Shown: one piece after another, positions 44,223 through 56,511 of the stretch
Position numbering within the stretch: the stretch's first letter is position 1
Layout: each line of letters starts with the position of its first letter
Assembly: GCF_050624435.1 (NCBI RefSeq)
Contig: NC_134545.1
Span: 87,696,063-87,760,062, forward strand
Direction of reading: 5' to 3'
From: Tenrec ecaudatus
Lineage: Eukaryota; Chordata; Mammalia; Afrosoricida; Tenrecidae
DNA length: 64,000 nt
Made by a program: the position numbers and the translations under genes
Notes under the pieces: model-generated
Told to the model about the DNA's origin: nothing
The model's input: only the letters and a program-made list of their open reading frames with translations
Database searches by the model: none

Positions 44223-44386
44223 AGATGCCCCTGTCATCGAGTGGATTCCAACTAATCGCTACCCTGGGGTTTCTGAAGCGATACATTTTTACAAGCGCAG
44301 ACAGCCTCATCTTTCTCCCACAGAGCCGCTCCTGGGCTTGAAGCACTAGATGAGCAGTCCAACGCTTACGCACTAGGGCTCCATTA
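44223..44386 (-). mobile_element. AfroSINE
   Basis: Reverse orientation: CATCGAGTGGATTCCAACT, then TCATCTTTCTCCCACAGAGC, then GCACTAGGGCTCC at the head side. Confidence 0.8.
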
Positions 44387-47300
44387 GAGGGTAGCAGAGG
44401 TAGGTCTATACTGACTGAATGCCCCATTGTTGTGTCATTAGTACAGGAATCATCCAAAAGTAGATTTTTAAAGAAATTCTCTATTTTGGGGTTTTCTCTT
44501 TGGCTTTGCTAGTGGTTTTACACTCATTCTTCAATCAGTACATTTAATTCTCTTCAGAATTAATCTGTTTCTATCAGCCGTGATGATGCTCTAAGCCACC
44601 AAATTTGCATTGTAAAGTTACTGTTGTAAAGCAATCATAAAAAGACATTTCTGAGGCAATTAGGGAAATTTGGGTTGAACTGGGCATTAGACATCAAAAA
44701 ATGCAGACTAATTTATTAGACTATAGTGATAGGTGTGTTCAAGTGTATGTGTTAAATATTCATCTCTCCTCTGTCAATTGAACACCCTGAAAGAGTTAGA
44801 GATAACAGTGGCAAGGGTTCACATTACTATTCTTACTAGTATGATCTGTCTGGAATGTTCCATAATGAAAAGTCACAGCAGTTCAACACTAAAAAAAAAG
44901 TTGCTGCTCTCAATAGGTTTCCTTTAATTCTTTGGTTAGTCTAGAATAATAATTTAATGCTAATAATAACCCCAGCGAACATCTTCAACTCTGGCTATGT
45001 TTTTTCCTTCCTTCAGCTTCTGTCTCATCCCCATCGCCACCACACACAATGTGGAACTCCTAGATCTTGACTATGTAGACAGTGATAAAAGTGCTATATC
45101 CTTATACCCACTGGCTGGAGTAAGAACTGGTATTGTCTCATGAAAGCATAGTATCTACTTATGTTGAGTCATTTAAAAATAAAACAAACATTTTCCACCA
45201 CCCTTTCCTATCACGCTGTTCCCACCCCATTGCAAGTAAATCTCATTTTGATAAGATTTCCATGAAACAAAAATGATTCCTCAGTCCTACCCATAGCCCC
45301 ACTTATTTTACACATCTTTAATGAAACAAAATTACAGTATGGTGGTGTAACTTGGATAATCCACTGACATTCTTTCATTCATACAGGATTTGGCTACAAT
45401 TTCATTAATTTTTCCAGAAATATAAGAATAGGTAATAAAAATACACCTTCACCATTCTTACCTAGTCTCAGCGATTTTCCCTAGTTAAACAGGTAATTGC
45501 AGTGATGAAATAATTGGTGAAACCTATGAAGCCTATGAAGCAATTTGTATTGGACACCAAAGTACTTTATTCAGAAATTTTAGTGGAAAAGAAAATAGTA
45601 TGGGGGTGGGGTGTGGGAAGTATCTTAAATTCGCATTTGTCAGCAAAATCCTACAACAGTGCAAATAAAAATACTACACATGTTCCACAATGTGTGTTTA
45701 TTCACTAGAGTAGAATCTCCTAAAAGTTCAACTGATGGGACTTTCTAAATTCCACGCTTAGAAATAAATGCCTTCAGTTTCCCTTCCCTCAATGCATTCA
45801 GCATCTTCTCTAAAATATCATGGACTTTCCCTATCTGCTGACCTGAATTTAGAAAGCAAGTATAAACATCATCTAAAGCCAGAATGTAAGTCTCCCCAAG
45901 TCCTATCCATAGCTCTCTGTCAAAAAAAAAATGTCTAGTTTATATAAGCCATCAAAACTTAAGCTGGGTGTTGAATCACACTGCTCGCTCTCTTTTAACT
46001 AGTCCAACTTTTTAACAAACAACCAAGGAAAGTTATGCTAGTCACAGGTGAGAATGAAGTCGACAGAGTCCCAGTTCCACTCTGCCAGCACCATCTGTTA
46101 CACCAGGCTCTGTGTTCATCAGTGAGACTTCCAAACTACTGACATTTTCTCATAAGCTTCTTGGATAATCATTTCAGTAACACGAACTCCCGAGCTCATT
46201 AAATAATCTGCTAGAAACCACACAGTCTACCTGTCTGGCGATGGGTAATCACCTCTGTACAGAGCTTCATGTAGACATTTTAGTCTAAGTATCCCCGGGA
46301 ATGATCACAATTTGTTCAGATACGGGGACAAAAATGACCATTCCTGACACGTATAAAGTACCATCATCCCCTAAAGGAGTTCAGTATGAAATGCCAAGTG
46401 AACTTTTTAGACCCACCAGGCGAGCCCTGGAAGCCAGCCTGCGACATGACATGTGCAGGGGCCACACAGACCCTAGGGCGCAGATGCCTCCCACAGCTGC
46501 GGAGGCTCTCATTTCAGTTTCTCTCTGTAAAACTGTGGCAAGTACGTCACGGACTGCTTCGAGCTCAATGCCTACAACTGCCTCTCTGTGGTTCCCAAAC
46601 TCAGCCAACAGCTTTCTGAGTAAACACCACCACACACACAGTCACAGCTTACTTCTTCTTTGCGTGAGTCTTCAGGTCTATCCCAGTTTGCCCACTATCC
46701 GAGACAAAAGAAGTTGTTTCAGGGCCAGAGGACTGCTTTAGTCACTAGGGCAGCACACAGTGTTCTCAGGTTACGCAACTGGACTATAAGGAGAACAACC
46801 AAGCCTTTGAAAGCTGAAGCCACTGAGAGCATTTAAAGACATTCTTTTCTCCATAATCCGCAAGGGAAAAAACATCTTTTCAAAAAATAACAACCAAGTG
46901 CTGTGGGGATGAAAGCTCTGGGGTTTGTTTTGAGTGGATGCTGCTCATACAAGCTGGGACTTAAGCAGAGAAAGTCCCTTTAAAGGCACCAAAAACGCTC
47001 GACAGGGACGTTTGGAACTCTTATGCATTTTTTTTTTTTACCTTTGCCACCAAGGCACACTGTGTAGCAGTTTATAGATTTCCAAAAAAGCGCAGGCCAA
47101 CCTCCACAGAGGTCCCAGCCCAGCAGAGCAGTGCTGCCAGAACGAGAACTCCCATGCGGCAGATGCGGCTGCAGAGTGCCACTCCAGTCCTGAAGGAGCT
47201 ACACTGGCTCTCCTGTTAAAAAACAAAAAACAAAAACAAAGCAACACAACAAAACCAAACAGAAAAGCTGGTTTTAAAGTTGTTGTGATGGGCTGGAGCA

Positions 47301-47976
47301 GAGACGCCATTTGGAAACTGGTATTTGCGGAGTGACTGTCCTCCTATTGGGTTAGGAGCCTCTGAGCAACACGAGAATCGGCCTATGTGGCCGTAAGCAA
47401 ACAAGAGTGCTGGAGACGCGCCTAAGCATTGTGCTGCATTTACTCTTCTGGCACCCGAGTCTTGAATGCAAGCGGAATCGGACACTGAAATGTAAATGGA
47501 AAATAAGTCCAATTTGTTCTAGTTTGTTTTCTCAGGCATATTTAAAGTTTTTATATAATAAAAATCAAATGCAGCTGCTAATGGTATCTTAAAGTTAAAC
47601 TATAGTGAAACCAACTAAAGGATACAAGAATAAACTGGGGCAGTCTCATCTTACTTTTAAGTTAGCACACTTTACAATAGACTATTTCGTCAAGTTAAAG
47701 ACAGATATGTCTTTTGGCTATACTGACAACTATAAAAAACGTATACTGCATTCCTATTATAGGAAGTCTTTTTCAGGGTTTTGAAACATGTGGCTGGATT
47801 CCTCCACCTCCTGGCCTTTTGGTGAAAAGAAGTCAGTGCTTAACGATCACTAAAAACAAAACTCAGGCCCAACCACCCCAGAATACCAAAAAGCAAACCC
47901 ACAGCCATTCAGTCTATTTTGATTCCGCGATTCTAAATCGGATCTCTGAAGTTTAGTACTGAAGAATTCCTAAAGA

Positions 47977-48427
<451 letters not shown>

Positions 48428-48429
48428 TT

Positions 48430-48558
48430 TTGGAGAGGCTCTGCAAATCTTTACGGGAGCAGACAGCTTCAGCTTCCTCTCCTGGTGGATCTGAACTTCT
48501 TCTGCTTTGTGGTTAGCAGTTCCAATGCTCAACCAACAGCACCACCAGGACTCCTTAC
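48430..48558 (-). mobile_element. AfroSINE fragment
   Basis: Reverse-orientation head half: CTGCAAATCTTTACGGGAGC then CAACCAACAGCACCACCAGG and ACTCC. It directly abuts the (AG)n-bearing SINE, tail to tail. Confidence 0.78.
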
Positions 48559-49168
48559 CAAAGAAGTCATTTGTCTTTATGCCGCAAATATGAGCAACGC
48601 CATCCTCTGACATGGTTAATAGAGTAATGGTGTTGATTCTCAGGGAATTAAGAAACTACATGCAAGGGAGAGCTGAAGGGGAAAAAACACCGAAAAACAA
48701 TTTTCATTAAAATTCAAAATAAAATCTTTTAAATGTTGATACAAATAGAGAGCAGAGGTAGTTTTTTACTTTCCCAAACTACTAAAAGTTCTAAGACAAT
48801 ACACAAGCATCAGCAATAATTTAATCTTTATTCAAATCTAAAATGATCTACTCACAATCTAAAATAATTGCTGGGAATTTCTAAAATCCACCTCAATTTT
48901 AATTTACTGAAAAGAAAAGGACTAGATCCATGCAATGCTTTCAGTCAGAGTTGATCCTCGTTATTGCCAAGATTCTGTATTTCTGGAATCTCGTACTCAA
49001 TAAAACTTTTCACTAATAGTTTCAATAAAAGTAATGCTGTCATTTGTGGGTGTGCTGCAGAGCAGAATATTTGGGTCACTCAACACACATTTCCAACTGA
49101 AGTCTAACAATGCACTACTTTGCCATCTTGTTTTAGCTGAGACTACAAAGAAGTGACTTTTTAAAAAA

Positions 49169-49535
49169 GAAGTCATTTTATTGGGGGTTCTTACAGCTCT
49201 TATAACAATTCATACATCAAATTTGTATATATGTTACATTTGTATATATGTAACACATTTGTATATATGTTACCATTTGTATATATGTTACCATCATCAC
49301 TTTCAAAACATTTGTATATATTTGTATATATGTTACCACATTTGTATATATTTGTATATATGTTACCATCATTTGTATATATGTTACCATCATTTGTATA
49401 TATGTTACCATCATCACTTTCAAAACATTTGCTTTCTACCTTGAGCCCTTGGTATCGGCTCCTCTTTTTTTCCCTCCCTCTCCTACCCACCCACCCACCC
49501 ACCCTCATGACCCCTTAATAAATTATACATTATTG
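49169..49535 (-). mobile_element. LINE 3' end with internal tandem amplification
   Basis: On the + strand it starts with the family end as AGTCATTTTATTGGGGG, then becomes a tandem array (49220-49412), then resumes CAAAACATTTGCTTTC and CTCATGACCCCTTAATAAAT. Confidence 0.85.
49220..49412. repeat. Minisatellite of an ATTTGTATATATGTTACC unit
   Basis: About eight irregular copies of ATTTGTATATATGTTACC with spacer variants (CATCATCACTTTCAAAAC occurs twice). It arose from the CATTTGTACATTTGTTGCCC-type part of the LINE 3' end. Overlapping open frames here are repeat artefacts. Confidence 0.92.
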
Positions 49536-49787
49536 TTTTCATAGAAGTATCCTTTTCTTCATCTGTTCAGAGCCTCATTTTTGTGATGTTTACTGAGGGA
49601 AGGGAGGGGGCATCCCCATTTTAAATGGCCCCTGAGCATTAGAGCTGCCGTGCCACCAGAATGAGCTTTCTAGAGAAAATCTGTGTCTTCAATACACTTT
49701 GTTCAGCAAGCGTGATCTGCTATGAGTGTGACTTCAATAAAAGTCACACAACATGTCTCTGTCACTTACTGTTCAAGAAATAAGATC

Positions 49788-50110
49788 TTGGGAGAGTGGA
49801 GGGTGAGTGGGTTGGAAAGGGGGAACTGATTACAAGGATCCACATGTGCCCTCTTCCCTGGGAGAGGGACAGCAGAGAAGGGGGGAAGGGAGACTCCGGA
49901 TAGGGCAAGATATGACAAAACAACGAGGTATAAATTACCAAGGGCACATGAGGGAGGGGGGAGCGGGGAGGGAGGGGGAAAAAAAAGAGGACCTGATGCA
50001 AGGGGCTTAAGTGGAGAGCAAATGCTTTGAGAATGATTGGGGCAGGGAATGTATGGATGGTGATAAGAGTTGTATGAGTCCCTAATAAAATGTAAAAAAA
50101 GAAAAGAGAA
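49788..50110 (+). mobile_element. LINE 3' end, sense copy
   Basis: From GGGAGAGTGGAGGGTGAGTG through CCACATGTGCCCTCTTCCC to GAGTCCCTAATAAAATG and an A-rich tail; same family as at 41690. Confidence 0.85.
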
Positions 50111-50116
50111 AAAAAA

Positions 50117-50245
50117 TGATTAGGGCAAAGACTGTACAGATGTGCTTTATACAATTGATGTATGTATATGTATGAATTGTGATAAGAATTGTATGAGCCC
50201 CAATAAATTGCTTTTAAAAAATAAATAAAATTTAAAAAAAAAGAA
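50117..50245 (+). mobile_element. LINE 3' end, very short sense copy
   Basis: Only the last 110 bp or so, from ATGATTAGGGCAAAGACTG to GAGCCCCAATAAATTGC plus A's, placed directly after the A tail of the preceding copy. Confidence 0.8.
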
Positions 50246-50664
50246 ATAAGATCTTATGTGATCTGGACACTGTGCAAACACCTTATTAAAACCTAGGGTC
50301 ACAGCTGCTACCACTGCAGGTGAAGTTGGGAGGAATTGGCAGCAGGGCCGCAGGAGCAGTGCACGAAGAGGCCATGCAGGGCGAGCCCCGGAGCATCCTC
50401 CTGCCTGGGCAGCAGCAGCAGCCCTCCTCTGCCACAGCCTGGGACTCACCTGCCTGTATCCCACCCAGGGGCCACTTACTACTAAGAGTCTGGGTTTGGG
50501 GTCTTTAAATAATAGGCAAGAGGAGAACTTTCTCTTATAAAAATGAAAAACAAACCTTATGGGGTCATTAAATGCTTATGTTGTCAGACACTATACAAAC
50601 AGCTAAGGGAAATCTACCTACATAAACAGAAAAATATACCTATACATACTAAGTGTTTTTAGAG

Positions 50665-50855
50665 CAGTGGTTCTCAACCTTCTGAATGTCACGACCCTTT
50701 GATACAGTTCCTCATGTTGTGGTGACCCCAACCATAAAATTATTTTCATTTCTACTTCATAGTTGTAATTTTGCTACTGTTATAAATCCGGCAACCCCTG
50801 TGAAAGAGTTTTTCGACCCCCAAAAGGGTAGTGACCCACAGGCTGAGAACCGCTG
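50665..50855 (+). mobile_element. SPIN-like non-autonomous hAT transposon
   Basis: Terminal CAGTGGTTCTCAACCTTCTG at the left and GGCTGAGAACCGCTG at the right are near-perfect inverted repeats, with CAGTTCCTCATGTTGTGGTG and an ATTTTGCTACTGTTATAAAT block inside. Flanks TTTTAGAG (50657-50664) and CTTTAGCG (50856-50863) are an 8-bp duplication of NTNTAGAN type. About 190 bp, no coding. Confidence 0.9.
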
Positions 50856-51405
50856 CTTTAGCGGGAAACACATGAAGCAAAGCTATTGACTGATGAAAAC
50901 GTCAATTTGTGACTGATGAAGATGTAAATTTATATTTATATTACATTTGTGCCCAGAGGCTCGCACATAGGATCCTAAACCAGCATCTCCCTAGGAACAA
51001 TGGATTTTTGTAAGGGTGTTTTCCAATTTGTTTTTATTAATCATTTTATCAACTATAATCCCAGTTTTCTCTTTAGGGGAGGGTCTACAGCAACAATACA
51101 TCAATACAGCACTATACTACTTTATTTAGATTGCTTTCTTTCATCTCTTTTAAAGTGCCTTAACGTCAGTAAGTTTGGTGTAGCTATATAACTACTGACA
51201 GAAACCTGATCTCAGTGCCCTGGACTCTAGTCCAAGTAAACACAGCAAGCAAAAAATGTTCATGTCAAGTGAGTTAAGTCAATTCCAGTAACAATAAAAG
51301 ATCAGAGGGCAACTACTGTGCATGAGGGAATAGTGGTCAAAGGTCCTGAGATGGTTCTGATTTCCCAACACCAAGAGCTACGTTTTCTTCATTTATTTCC
51401 TGGTC

Positions 51406-51580
51406 CAAGAAGCTCTGGTGGCACTGTGGATTAAGCGGTGGGCTGCTAACTGTGAGGTTAGCAGATCAAACCCACCAGTTCTTGAGAAAAGGCTGAGACT
51501 GCTTGCTCTTGTAAAGATTTATAGTCTCAGAACCCTATAGAGGGTCACTATGAATAGCAACCTCCTCAATGTTTAGAGTT
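51406..51580 (+). mobile_element. AfroSINE
   Basis: AGAAGCTCTGGTGGCACTGT head, GTGGGCTGCTAACTGTGAGG and AAAGATTTATAGTCTCAGAA middle, GGGTCACTATGAATAGCAAC end. Confidence 0.88.
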
Positions 51581-51845
51581 TAGTTTTGTGTCTGCACTGT
51601 GGTCTACCTTTTCTCCCCACCCCTCACTTGTTAATACAAGATGGTTTGGGTTTGAATGACACAAAGCTTAATTCCAGTCCCTCCTGAGAACTGCTCAGAG
51701 AAACAGAAGAGAATGAACAAGGGCTATAGTATCCACTAGTTCTAAAGTGCTAACAAAAATATTGAAATAATAACCGAAAAATGCCTTTTAGGATCAATGA
51801 ACCTAAGCTTCACCAAACCAAACCATACCCTGAGATTGGAGACAC

Positions 51846-51869
51846 AGACACACACACACACACACATAC
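51846..51869. repeat. Short (AC)n tract
   Basis: About 24 bp of AC dinucleotides with one interruption. Confidence 0.8.
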
Positions 51870-51902
51870 GACTGCTAACTACAAGGACTCAGAAAAATAA
51901 GG

Positions 51903-52060
51903 TAGTCTCGTTGAGTTACAACTCTCACAGGTTTCACAGTATAAAAAGAAGACTAAATGGCCCTATATGACAGAGCAGGTCTGCCCCATGGCATGCTCTG
52001 CTGTAGTCTTTGCAGGGCAGGTCACCAGCTATTTTCTCCCATAGACAACCTTTGTGGCGT
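51903..52060 (-). mobile_element. AfroSINE, diverged
   Basis: Reverse orientation: CTCGTTGAGTTACAACTCTC then GCAGGTCTGCCCCATGGC and ACCAGCTATTTTCTCCCATA. Older than its neighbours by divergence. Confidence 0.6.
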
Positions 52061-52506
52061 CAAGGGCATCTTTCAGTCTATGCTAGACAGCAGTTTTATA
52101 CTGTCTAACCATTCTGATTTTGGTAAAATTAATACTTGATTGTGTTATCCTTCCTCTCTCTACCAGTAAAATAATTAAAAAGTTCACTTAATTCTTCTCT
52201 ACAACGGAAAGTCATGTAAAAAGAAAGCAGCTAGTAATAACATCTATGTACTAAGCACTTAGTATATGCTGAACTAACAAAGGAAACAATTCCGCTCTGA
52301 ATTCCTAATTTCTAGAGTAAAAATATATGGGAAAATGGGAAAAATGAGCACATTGCAATTTTACTGTGTACAGAAAATCACCATTTCCCATAAAGGGATG
52401 CATGACACAAGAGTTTAGGGATCAACAAGGATAAGAAAAAATACTGGTGGTGCTACTAGAGTTAAACACAGAATGAGAACAACCCTAAACTGAAAAGTGG
52501 TTATAC

Positions 52507-53290
52507 GAGGGGGTATTACTCCCCCCAAAAAAAACTCACGTAGATAAAAGCTCCACTAAGCAGAGCTTTCATAAGATGCATTTTTTCCACGGCTAGGCAG
52601 CATCAAGCAACTCACTCTGAGATGTTCTGAGTTAGTGCACCCAGTAGCATTGCCTGGGAAAGTTCTCTCTGGTCACAGTGAATTTTTGCATTAAACCAGT
52701 TTCGCTTGAACTTTTTTTTTTTTTTTTTTTGATGGCCGACTTAAGAGAACGGCATGTGGCTCTGAAATACTGTTTCCTGCTCAGGAAAAATTCCACAGAA
52801 ACTTGTGATGTTGAACACAGCTTTCAAGGAGAGCGCTATGGGAAAACTCAAGTGTACAAGTGGTTTTCTTGTTTCAAAAAAGGTAAAATGCTGATTAATG
52901 ACAAGCCTCATCCTGGACATCCATTAATTTCCGAAATGGACGAAAAATTGCATTTGGAGTTCGTTCCACCAGGTCAGAATGTTAATCAAGCTTTCCATTT
53001 AGAGGTTCTGAAAAGATTATGTGACAGGGTACAACAAAAAAGGCCTGATTTGTGGTAGATGGGGGGCTTTGCCACCACAACAATGCACCCGCTCATGGAG
53101 CCATCTCAGTGCACCAGTTTTGGGCACACACAAAAAACAAACAACAACAACAAAAAGAACAGCATGGCTCTCTTGCTCCACACACCCGACCTCACTTGGT
53201 GCAACTTATTTTTGTTTCCTCCAATTAAGAAAGACATGAAAGGACAGTGATTTGACCATTGTAGAAAGAGGTGAAGAAAAAAAAACGAGA
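52507..53290 (+). mobile_element. Mariner-like DNA transposon, internally deleted and inactive
   Basis: The left end shows a mariner-style CGAGGGGGTATTACTCCCCC terminus after TA. A transposase-like frame follows at 52732. Its right terminus was not found with confidence, so the end coordinate is approximate. It lies in the 18-kb NT5C2 intron, same strand orientation as CNNM2. Confidence 0.8.
52732..53250 (+). pseudogene. Mariner transposase pseudogene
   Basis: The N-terminal helix-turn-helix part is readable (MADLRERHVALKYCFLLRKN, then GKTQVYKWFSCFKKGKM). Just after SEMDEK the frame jumps to EFVPPGQNVNQAFHLEVLKR, so the middle of the protein, including the first catalytic Asp, is deleted in frame. 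A stop follows RPDLW at 53056, and the rest is in another frame. There HHNNAPAH has Asn for the second catalytic Asp, and CNLFLFP has Asn for the third. The protein cannot be active. Confidence 0.88.
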
Positions 53291-53462
53291 GAGGTGCTTT
53301 CAGCCACCCAAACAGCAGGTGCTTTAAATCCTCCTCCCTTTCAGCAAGTAAGGTTGTGCCATGTGCACATCACAGGTTGTTAATAAGCCTTCCTCAATCC
53401 TGGTACTGTATTCTTCATGTAATCCAGCTTCTTTAACAATTCCTTAATAATTATCGTATTTA

Positions 53463-54032
53463 AAAGTTGAATATACACGGCATGGAGTACAGAACCAGTG
53501 GAGAGGTCTGGGAGGCTGGCCCCAGCACCATAAATAAAGTGGATTCCTGCCCCTCCCCCGAAAAGAATTTGTTCCAAAGGACGACATTGACTCTGCAGCT
53601 CCGGGAGATAGACATATCTGATCAGAGCACACGGGAGCAGACGAAGGGGCAGGAGGAGAGAGTGGAACACAGCCTGGCCCACCAGGCCGTGAGGATGATG
53701 TCCCTGAGTAGAGCAGCCAGTCCACAGAGAGAACAACATGGTTGGCCCCACTATGAGAAATGATGCCAATCAGTGACTAAGGGCGATACAGGGGACAGCA
53801 CCGGAGACACAGTGTGGGAATTGCACCTGACCTGATCCCACCACACCGAGCCAAATCACTGGGGGAATGCAGCGGAACAGCAAGGGAATGGAGTGGCAAG
53901 GTCCCCAGGGAAAGCTGAAAGTGGACTTTGGGGCCAGGGCACGGTGCCCCAACAGACTGGACTGGAAAACGCTCCTAAGGGCCAGCAAAAGATCCCTGAA
54001 CTAACCACCAAAAAATAAATAAATAAATAAAA
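53463..54032 (+). mobile_element. Unassigned retroelement fragment with A-rich tail
   Basis: About 570 bp of non-coding sequence with moderate G+C ending GATCCCTGAACTAACCACC and then (AAAT)n. The same TGAACTAACTAC motif starts the long LINE 3' end at 54790, so this may be the segment just upstream in that LINE family. Assignment is inference. Confidence 0.5.
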
Positions 54033-54586
54033 GCTGAATATAGTATAGTTTAGAACGATCTCATAAAGGTAACTCCAGTCCTAGATATTTTACTGGTGAA
54101 TTTCATTAAGCACTTAAGGAAAACATTCAATACTATTGTTGCTGCTAGGTGTTCTGAATATCAAGTCCACACAAACTTGGGGTAAATAGAAGTAAGTAGT
54201 TCTCAACTATTGATGAGGCTAAGATAACAGAATTCAACAGCTATTAAAATAAAGATATAGAACTAGTTTTGTCCTAGCGCCAACTCTCATTGTTTACATA
54301 AATAACTTGAGTTTATCTGTACCGGTCAATATTCCATTATTTTGGTTTAAAAATCTGTCCCATTTTTCTAAATGATATCTGAAATTTTAAAACACTGTCT
54401 AAACTAACAATACTTTCGATTAAATTGTCATATGCCCCATAGGGATGATTTATAACATTCTCCAATAAAAAGATGATGTATCTAAAGTGGACCAGGAATA
54501 TACATATTAACCATAGATATATGAGTGGATTTTGAGCTTGCCCTTAATCATAGCCCTAATCTAAAAACATTTAGTTCTTATGATGT

Positions 54587-54774
54587 GGCCCTAAGTCAAT
54601 ATCGGCCCTATGAAGAGATCACTAAAGACATGGGTACGATCACAAAGTGTGCTAAAGAACTCATATGGTTCCCCACTGTGAAAAAGAACATCTGGCGTCT
54701 TAAATGCTTGTCTTAAAGCAAACACACAACTAGGTGGGGTGACAGTTAAGTCCACATGGAAGAAGCACATCATG
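54587..54774 (+). mobile_element. Older LINE 3'-end copy, left part
   Basis: Runs from ATGTGGCCCTAAGTCAATAT through ATCTGGCGTCTTAAATGCTT to CACATGGAAGAAGCACATCA, and continues after the inserted younger copy as CAGCCTATATGATCC at 56523. Confidence 0.65.
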
Positions 54775-56511
54775 ACAAATGATCCTTGAACTAACTACAA
54801 GCTTTTCTTTCTTACTGTGTTTTGTTTTGTTCTTTGCCAGTGGTTTGTTGTTGTTTTGTTGTCTGTTGTTACTTGGTTTTGCTCTGTCTTGTTTCTGTGC
54901 ATGTTATTAACTCTGCAGGTCTGTCTAAGTAAGATAGGCTGGATGAACTATCTGGAAGAGAAAACAACGGGACCGACAGTTCCGGGGAAACATAGGATGG
55001 GGGCGGTGGGGGGAAAGGAATTGGTGTTAACAAACCCAGGGACAAGGGAACAACAAGTGATCCAAATTGGTGGTGAGGCGGGTGTGGGAGGCCTGGTAGG
55101 GCATGATCAAGGGTAATGTAATGAAGAGGTATTGCTGAAACCTAGGTGGGGACTGAGCATGATAGTGGGACAAGAAGAAAGTCAAGGGAAATAGAGGAAA
55201 GAGCTGGGAGGCAAAGGGCATTTATAGAGGTCTAGATAAAGACATGTATATATGGAAATATATTTATATATAAGGATGGGGAAATAGATCTATGTGCCTA
55301 TATTTATAGGTTTAGTATTAAGGTTGCAGAAGGACATTGGGCCTCCACTCAAGTACTCCCTCAATGCAAGAATATTTTCTTCTATTAAATTGGCATTCTA
55401 TGACGCTCACCTTCCCGACACAAACGCTGAAGACAAAGCAGGTGAATAAGCAAATGTGGTGAAGAAAGCCGACGGTGCCTGGCTATCAAAAGATATAGCA
55501 TCTGGGTAAACAAGCGGCCATCCTGCTCAGAAGCAACAAAGCCCACATGGAAGAACACATCAGCCTGTGTGCCGAAGGGGATCAGTTATCAGGCATCAAA
55601 GAACAAAAAATCATATCATTGGGTGCACACCTCCACGATACAATTGCTGAGGACAAATGGGTACATAAGCAAATGTGGCCAAGAAAGCTGATGGTGCCCG
55701 GATATCAAAAGGTATAGCGTCTGGGGTCTTAAAGACTTGAAGGTAAACAAGCGGCCATCTAGCTCAGAAGTAATAAAGCCCATATGGAAGAAGCACACTA
55801 GCCTGTGCGATCACAAGGTGTCGAAGGGATCAGGTATAAGGCATCATCAGAACAAAAAAATCTTACCATAGTGAATGAGGGGGGGAGTGCAGAGTAGAGA
55901 CCCAAAGCCCATTTGTCGGCCACTGGAGATCCCCTTGAAGAAGGGTCTAGGGGAGGAGACGAGCCAGTCAAGGTGCGATGTAGCAACGATGAAAAATACA
56001 ACTTTCCTCTAGTTCCTAAATGCTTCCCACCCCCCCACCCCCATCATGTTCCAAATTCTACCTTGCAAGTCTGCCTACACCAGAGGATGTACACTAGTAC
56101 AGATAGGAACTGGAAACAGGGAATCCAGGGCGGATGATACCTTCAGGACCAGTGGTGCGAGTGGCGATACTGGGAAGGTAGAGGCAGAGTGGGTTGGAAA
56201 GAGGGAACCGATTACAAGGATCTACATGTGACCTCCTCCTTGGGGGATGGACAACAGAAAAGGGGGTGACGGGAGATATTGGACATGGAAAGATATGACA
56301 AAATAATAATTTATAAATTATGAAGGGGTCATGAGGGAGGGGGGAGCGGGGAAGGAGGGAGAAAAATGAGAACCTGATGCCAAGCGCTTAAGTGGAGAGC
56401 AAATGTTTTAAGAATGATGAGGGCAATGAATGTACAGATGTGCTTTACACAATTGATGTATGTATGGATTGTGATAAGAGTTGTATGAGCCCCTAATAAA
56501 GCGATTAAAAA
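54775..56511 (+). mobile_element. Younger LINE 3'-end copy inserted into the older one
   Basis: A 1.74-kb, 5'-truncated copy ending GAGCCCCTAATAAAGCGATT plus A's. AAGCACATCAT occurs at 54763-54773 and again at 56512-56522, an 11-bp target-site duplication. It shares GAGGATGTACACTAGTACAG and later blocks with the other copies. No open frame. Confidence 0.82.
55404..55870 (+). repeat. Two-copy tandem repeat inside the LINE 3' end
   Basis: Segments of about 215-250 bp beginning near GCTCACCTTCCCGACACAA and GGTGCACACCTCCACGATAC both contain GCAAATGTGG, then AAGCGGCCATC and CTCAGAAG. The antisense copy at 39231-40337 has only one unit. Confidence 0.75.

Noticed and set aside
46301-46741. Open frame of 146 codons in the large NT5C2 intron, with an antisense frame of 84 codons
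   Set aside because: I considered a processed pseudogene, but no domain or family is recognisable on either strand and there is no A tail.
49200-49518. Several overlapping open frames on both strands
   Set aside because: They come from the ATTTGTATATATGTTACC tandem array.
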